From: Nissolia schottii
Taxonomy: Eukaryota > Streptophyta > Magnoliopsida > Fabales > Fabaceae
Direction of reading: 5' to 3'
Length of the DNA stretch: 64,000 bases
Assembly (NCBI GenBank): GCA_003254905.1
Contig: QANU01099368.1
Span: forward strand, 233,697-297,696
The notes under the pieces are model-generated. The model was not told the origin of the DNA. It saw only the letters and a list, made by a program, of their open reading frames with translations, and ran no database searches. The translations under genes and the position numbers were made by a program. Below are positions 58,266 through 64,000 of this stretch, one piece after another; the first letter of the stretch is position 1, and the number at the start of each line of letters is the position of its first letter.

Positions 58266-58556
58266 AGTAAGTCTACGCGCTTAGAGTGTGAGTGAGAAGA
58301 TGGAGAGAGAGTGTGATAGTTATTTTTGGCTATTTAATACGCCATAAATCCAGTTTGATTTGGTTCCATGTTTAAAAAAGTTTGTGTAAGTGTGTAGAAA
58401 AATTTTGTACATATACATGCAAAAGTTTGTGCACTCAGTGTCACTGTATAAACCATGGGTTGACAACACGATTGACAGCATTTGGATTGTACCCTAGCAG
58501 CACTGAAGTTGTAATTAGTGAAAACAACTAATTGGATTGATGTTAAATGATACAAA

Positions 58557-59179
58557 CTACTCTCTCCGTTCAGTTTTAATTGTCATTTTTGACAAAAACA
58601 TAGATTAAGAAAATAATTAATTTGCACTAACTTAAAAAGATCAAGTTTTTATACTAAATTACCCCTAAGTATTTTTTTCTCTCTCCCTCACCATTCTATT
58701 TAATTAACGCACATAAGTAAATACAAAGTGATTCACATCACGAACACGAGTACTTGCTGTAGACTGTAGCCTTAATGCACATGACTTTTCATTTGAAAAG
58801 TTATGACATGGTGGGTATACAATGCAATCAAGCTAGAGCTGTAAAATAAATGAAAATGAAAATTAAATTTGAATCTTTTAAGTATGAAATTTTACCTGCC
58901 TAAATATTTAGAGTGAGAGGTAATCAACAATAATATTAATAGATGAAAGTTGGGGCGTGAGTAGTCAACAAGAATGCATTAACACAGGCTATAGTGGGAG
59001 AGAATTCCAAGTCTTGGGAAATTAAAACTATGATTAATATAACAAGTAAAGGGTTCATGATAAACAAGGGTAAAATTGAAAAAATATAATTACTATTTTC
59101 TTAATTTAAATAAATGACAATTAATTTTGGACAAAATTTTGTTCTAAAAGCGACAAATAAAACTGGACGGAGGGAGTAG
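58557..59179. mobile_element. Stowaway-like inverted-repeat element
   Basis: CTACTCTCTCCGTTCAG at the left and CTGGACGGAGGGAGTAG at the right are inverted ends. TAATTGTCATTTTTGAC / AAATGACAATTAATTTTGGAC extend the arms. The ends match the CTCCCTCCGT(T/C) termini common to Stowaway MITEs, but 620 bases is longer than usual. Confidence 0.65.
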
Positions 59180-59199
59180 GAGAGAGTGTTAGTGAAAAT

Positions 59200-59476
59200 A
59201 CTATCTTTGTCTACTTTTTGTTGTCATTTTTGACAAAAACATACAGTTTAATAAATCATTTAATTGATACTAAAATAAAGAAAATATAGAGTGCGTAGAC
59301 AAAAGTAACCTTGAACAATAAGTGCTATAATTATTAAATGTTATGAGAAGTATGAGAGATGACAAGAGTATAAGTGTAAAAAATGCATTTAATACTTTTT
59401 TAATCTAATTAAACAACAATTAATCTTAAATAAATTTTTATTTAAAATACGAAAAAAAAAATAGAGGGAAAGAGTA
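59200..59476. mobile_element. Second Stowaway-like MITE, adjacent and related
   Basis: ACTATCTTTGTCTACTTTTTGTTGTCATTTTTGAC-type left end (TTGTCATTTTTGACAAAAACATA is shared with the previous element), and a right end with ATAGAGGGAAAGAGTA. About 280 bases and no coding. Confidence 0.6.
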
Positions 59477-59479
59477 ATA

Positions 59480-62400
59480 TTTTAGTAATAAATATTGCCA
59501 TAAAGGGCATTAAATAGCATAATCTAATATTAATTTGTAAGTATATTACGTAATAACTTTTCCTTAAATAATACATTAAAAAACCAATTAAATACCATCT
59601 CTATCGTGCATATATGTATGTGTACACCTCAAAAGTTTTACTAGCCTTTTTTTTCTCCCTCGCGATGGATTGATAAAGGCTCAAATTATCTTAAGAGAAG
59701 GGGGATTGGTACACAGGGATATCTACAACTCTAAAATGCAAATATGAAACACCACATAGCATTCGGTCTCCATAGCCACAATACCTAATGCAACTTGGAC
59801 TCCATATTTCATTTTATATATTTAAAGAGTTTTGTTTTTTTGCAGTTGTTTATATAAGTTTCGTAATTTAGTTGTCAAGTTAACATTTCTCATATTGTTC
59901 TCCAAGCATGAAGAAGGGAACTAAGTTTACCGCAAATTAACTTTAAAGAATAGGTTAATACCTCCATTCGATGTCACATGTCGCCTATGACAAAGGCATG
60001 CATATTAAGAAATTAATTATTGTAACATCTTTCTTTAAAGATTTATAACTCACGTCGTAACAAAGAGCGCAAGCTATTATATATATGGCTTGAATTATAT
60101 TCTGATGTACGAAACTGACGAAAATTGCATTTAGCCAATTTCTCCATGTGTACATATCCTCTTCCAAACATACAAACCAAACGTCACCGCAAAGGACTAA
60201 ATTTTAACTGAAAAAGAAGAAAATATACAAAAAAGGAAGACTCAACCCTTATCTCAGTTAAAGATTTTCACATAATTAAACGGAACACTCAATCCACCGA
60301 AATCAACCATATCATTACCATATATATGTGGATTGACTTTGACACTTTGGCAGTTTCCTAATTGTCAAGATCAATGTCTTTGTAGAACTATTGTTATATG
60401 TTATATGGTTTCATTAGCAGTTCCACCTTAATTTGAGTAGGTTAAGTACTTTTTTTTAACAAAAAAAAAAAAAACAAGGGTTTCTTTATTGAATTTTTTT
60501 AGGATTTTTTAGTGAGTCTTTTTTACCAAGCCGTGTAACCCTGAGTTTTGGTAGGTTGAAGATCACTGTAATAATGATATTTGGCCGTTTTTTTACCTTG
60601 AGAACAATAAAAAATTGTGCTGGACTTATCAGGAAAAAAAACATGTCCATTTCATCGAATTCTTAGTTAATTATTTTGGATGAACAATGTTCCGTCTACT
60701 TTGATTTCAATCACCCTGCTGCAAGCATCCAACACTCATACAGTACAGGCAATGAAAAACTCTTAGATGCTCTTTCGGCTAATATGTGAAAAGGGTACTA
60801 TTGGCTATTTGTCTTCTGGCTACCAGACATTAACTAGTTACAAATCATGTAATTGGATCAATGTTCGACCTTTGTTTTTTCAAATACCCTTAACAATTTC
60901 ATTATTATTTCATAATGTTAAGGCATATCTTTGCATTAAGCTGCCATCAAATCTTAATCATGACTAGCTACGTTTAGGCTATAATGTGGTGTTGTCTCAC
61001 TAAGAGTATAGGTTCATAGATAGTGTTTAGGCTATGATTAAATATTTGTTTCTCCTATCCTTAGTTGCTAATTCTTATAGAAGTGGAGAAAGATAGGAAG
61101 AGACAATGAGGGCATTAATTAGCCATTATGACTGATTATTGGCTTACCTTTGATTAAATGTTATGAACTTATAATCAGGGAAACTTTGATTGGTCATTCT
61201 TTGATAAGATATTATAGATTTAATTAGTCAGTTTGACTTTGATTATCCATTATGAAAGGGCTAAATGTGAATTGAATTACCAAGCAAAGTATAATATTTC
61301 AAGATAGACCAATATGGACTTTATAAACTAAATGTTACTTTAGAAACTAATCCTTAAATTTGTGAAGTGCAGATTTAAAAACGGAAACGCCTGGAAGCAG
61401 TGTGGGGTAACTTTGAGAAAAAGCATGAAATGGTTGGTAAACACATACAAATACAGGTCAATGAATGTCTTTCTGAAATGAGGTCGTAGACTTACTTAGA
61501 GCGCCATGCATGCATGGTAATTATAGTTGGTTTTTGCTTTTAATTAATTAGGCGTTATTTTTATAACCTATTTTTTTGTAACAAATATATACATCGTTAG
61601 ATTTTAGTAAATAACCAATGTATTACTGCAGGTGTGTTAATTGAATTAGTACGCTAAAGTTAGGTACATGCAGTGAGTTTAATTTGTATGAAAATATCTC
61701 CCAGATTCTTGTGAAAATGGATTCTGATTTGTGGATTTCTTTTTGTCTCGAGTTTTCGTTTTGCAGCTACACTATCATCAATCAATCTCAGTATGTGGCT
61801 GAATTCTTCTCAACAGAAAGTGTGGGCTAGCTCGCTCAGCCCAATTAATTCTTCAAGGTCAAGGCTGGATTGGGCCGAACGTTTGACATAGCTAAATAAT
61901 GGTGAGAAAATTTCTGTGTAGGTACCGCAGCTTTCCATTTGAAACCCCACTTCAAAGTTGCAACCAAGCATCAACGCAGTATTGAAGGAAGATTTTATCA
62001 TTATACTACATGTATATTTTGCAAATTATCAATTAAATAATGTAAATATAGCCAGTTAGTATTATCTAGCTAGTTGTTAGTCACTTAACTAATTGATGGT
62101 TATTAACGTGGGATTAGTAAGTACCTTAACTCTTTAATAAAAAATTTTTTTACGGGAAGACTTCTCAATAGTTGAATTTAGACAAAAAAGAAAAAAAACT
62201 AATTGGTAATTATGGCAGCTAAGGAGCTTTGCTCTAATGTAACAGTGCCTACGATGAGCAATGTTGAGCTCACACTCTTGTATATAAACTTATAACTTAA
62301 TGCCTATGCTAAGATGATGGTTATTCAACAGCTCTAATCCATTGCGCCATAATTGAATGACAATTTCAGAAGAAGAAAAGAAATGTCTCTTTCTTTCCTT

Positions 62401-63159
62401 TGAACTTGATTGAGTTAGGCCTTCAAATTATTTTGGGAATGTAGGACCCCAAGTTGTCAAATCGTACGAACGAATCGAACCGCATCAAGACGGACCAATT
62501 AAAATGGGCCACAACACCAGCCGCTGCTTGTTGATGTTGTCTTTCATGATCGGACGGATAACAGTTGTCGCATCATACGTACAATTATTAGCTGCTGTGG
62601 TATCCAGATATCGACATGCTGATGCGCAGTATTGAATCGCACCCCACCTTGATGGACCCTGCACCCTCAACTATCTTGGAAGTCCCTCGCTTCTGTTTGT
62701 GTAATTCCCTCTCTTTTGATTTAATAATATCCCAGCGTAGAATTCGTGCACGACATAAAATATTTCACAATAATAAACAATAAAAATATGAATAGTTTTT
62801 CAAGTTTACTGTGTTGTTAAATTTATATGACATGTGTAAGACTGGAGATTCATCAAACAAAAAAGAAATAATATTAATATGAGTATTAGTAAGTGTATGT
62901 TTGAAAAAACCGGTGGGGATAACCCATAATTAGTTTTGGTTAATTTAAATGCAAATTGATTTTATTATTTTTTAACTGAAATCTAAACCCATTATAAAAT
63001 GTTATATTAGATTGCATGTATATGGTGTTTTTTCTTTTTCTTATTTAAGGCGTCAAAATAAATTTTAGATTATATTATATAAGTAACTTTTGTCGACAAG
63101 CACGAGATATTCTCGTAAGTTTTAACAAAAAAAAAATTACAAACATGAAGCTCAATTTC
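59480..63159. other. AT-rich intergenic DNA, no gene seen
   Basis: No supported gene, RNA or complete element. A GC-richer patch at 62440-62680 contains open frames on the minus strand that I cannot link to any family. Confidence 0.4.
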
Positions 63160-63540
63160 TTTGCAATCTCATTGCAACGCTATATTAATTTTTTTTTAAA
63201 TATTCATGTAATGTTACATTTTCTTGCGACTTCCATACATGACCACATTTTTTTCTTATTTTTGTGCAATGCCACATTTTTCTTATAATTCTCGTGCAAT
63301 TTCACATTTTCTTATAATTCTCATGCATCTTCATGCAATGTCATATTTCATTACAATCTTCATGTAATGCCAAATTTTCTTACAACTCCCATACATAACC
63401 ACATTTTCTTCTAGTTCTTGTCTAATGCCACATTTTCTTATGATTCTCGTGCTCTCACATTTTCTTGTGATCTCATGGATACATTTCCTTACAATCTTAT
63501 GTATTGCCATATTTTTTTGTGATTCTTGTGCAATGCGACG
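63160..63540. repeat. Degenerate GCAATGCCACATTTTCTTA minisatellite
   Basis: Roughly ten imperfect units of (T)GCAATGCCACATTTTCTTATAA-type sequence, each about 30-35 bases, with CTTAC/CTTAT and ATTCTCGTGCAA variants. Confidence 0.75.
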
Positions 63541-63704
63541 CAAAGCATAACCCTCCTTTCATTAAATCGATACATCACTGTTTCATAATTTAGTACTTCA
63601 ATATCTTTAGCAAAAGTACTAAAATCATTTAAGAAATTATAACTTTTAATGGGAAAGAAATTATAAATTAGATGTAGCATAGTTAAAAATAGTATACATA
63701 GATG

Positions 63705-63707
<3 letters not shown>

Positions 63708-63750
<43 letters not shown>
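63708..63750. repeat. (TA)n microsatellite
   Basis: About 21 TA units. Confidence 0.95.
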
Positions 63751-63751
<1 letters not shown>

Positions 63752-64000
63752 CACCTCATATATTATTATATCATGTATATCTACCAAAAAAACAATTATA
63801 TTATATATTGTTATATTATATCATTAATACTTAACGAAAGTTACAATTAAGTTAAAATTCATAGTATGTTATTAAAAAACTATTTAAGAGACTTAACTCA
63901 TCAACATATTTATTTTAATAAATGATTTGACATTTTTATTCTTAATTTGTCCCTAAAAAACCAAATGCCATTCACAATATTAGATAGGTTAATAAGTAGG

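Noticed and set aside
57814..58295. Three overlapping plus-strand open frames
   Set aside because: Low-complexity hydrophobic translations of a T-rich minisatellite in several frames.
62485..62670. 61-codon minus-strand open frame in a GC-richer patch
   Set aside because: Too short, no motif and no neighbouring exons that could join it.

Overview
The window is plant nuclear DNA from a eudicot, probably a rosid. The evidence is AT-rich intergenic DNA, GT-AG introns, dicot-type Ty1/copia, Ty3/gypsy, LINE, SINE, CACTA, hAT and MITE sequences, and protein-coding exons most like Arabidopsis-type genes. I cannot name the species. Only three host genes are recognisable, and the rest is mainly layered transposable-element debris.

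Host genes. (1) 103-618, minus strand: first exon of a DUF810/MUN-domain protein (Arabidopsis At2g25800 type), whose remaining exons lie off the left edge. (2) 22161-32006, plus strand: a complete seven-exon YebC/TACO1-family organellar translation factor (At2g25830 type, 320 aa by my splice model). One of its introns holds a 5.5 kb Copia element in sense orientation. (3) 33986-36684, minus strand: CCD8, the plastid strigolactone-pathway carotenoid cleavage dioxygenase. Three exons are visible and the C-terminal exons fall in an 857-base run of N. The DUF810 and YebC neighbours match nearby Arabidopsis loci, which suggests old microsynteny.

Region by region. 0.8-4.2 kb is intergenic with a GC-rich solo LTR that has a perfect 5-bp target duplication. 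4.2-12.2 kb is one old minus-strand Copia element. It carries a SINE in its 3' LTR, a triplicated pol-end/LTR segment, an inserted gypsy-type LTR, and a duplicated integrase segment that meets a single N. 13.8-21.6 kb holds a MITE and a tandem segmental duplication. One copy received an hAT-like element and the other a LINE, and a second LINE and an LTR fragment follow. 22-32 kb is the YebC gene with its Copia insertion. 33-37 kb is CCD8. 39.1 kb has a CACTA transposon end rich in a TTACCGTCGG-type repeat. 41.5-45.1 kb is a terminal-inverted-repeat element that carries a decayed MAIN-like (plant mobile domain) gene and palindromic subterminal repeats. 48-52 kb has two abutting LTRs in opposite orientations and a LINE reverse-transcriptase fragment. 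53.3-55.0 kb is a foldback-like element with about 500-bp inverted arms containing TTCGCCAA palindromes. 55.3-59.5 kb is a cluster of MITE-like inverted-repeat elements. 59.5-64 kb is AT-rich DNA with a degenerate minisatellite.

The best candidates for something little described are the MAIN-like gene inside a TIR element with palindromic subterminal repeats (41.5-45.1 kb), the long-arm foldback element at 53.3-55.0 kb, and the triplicated pol/LTR junction at 4.5-5.4 kb. All homology calls are by eye from motifs; no database search was run.
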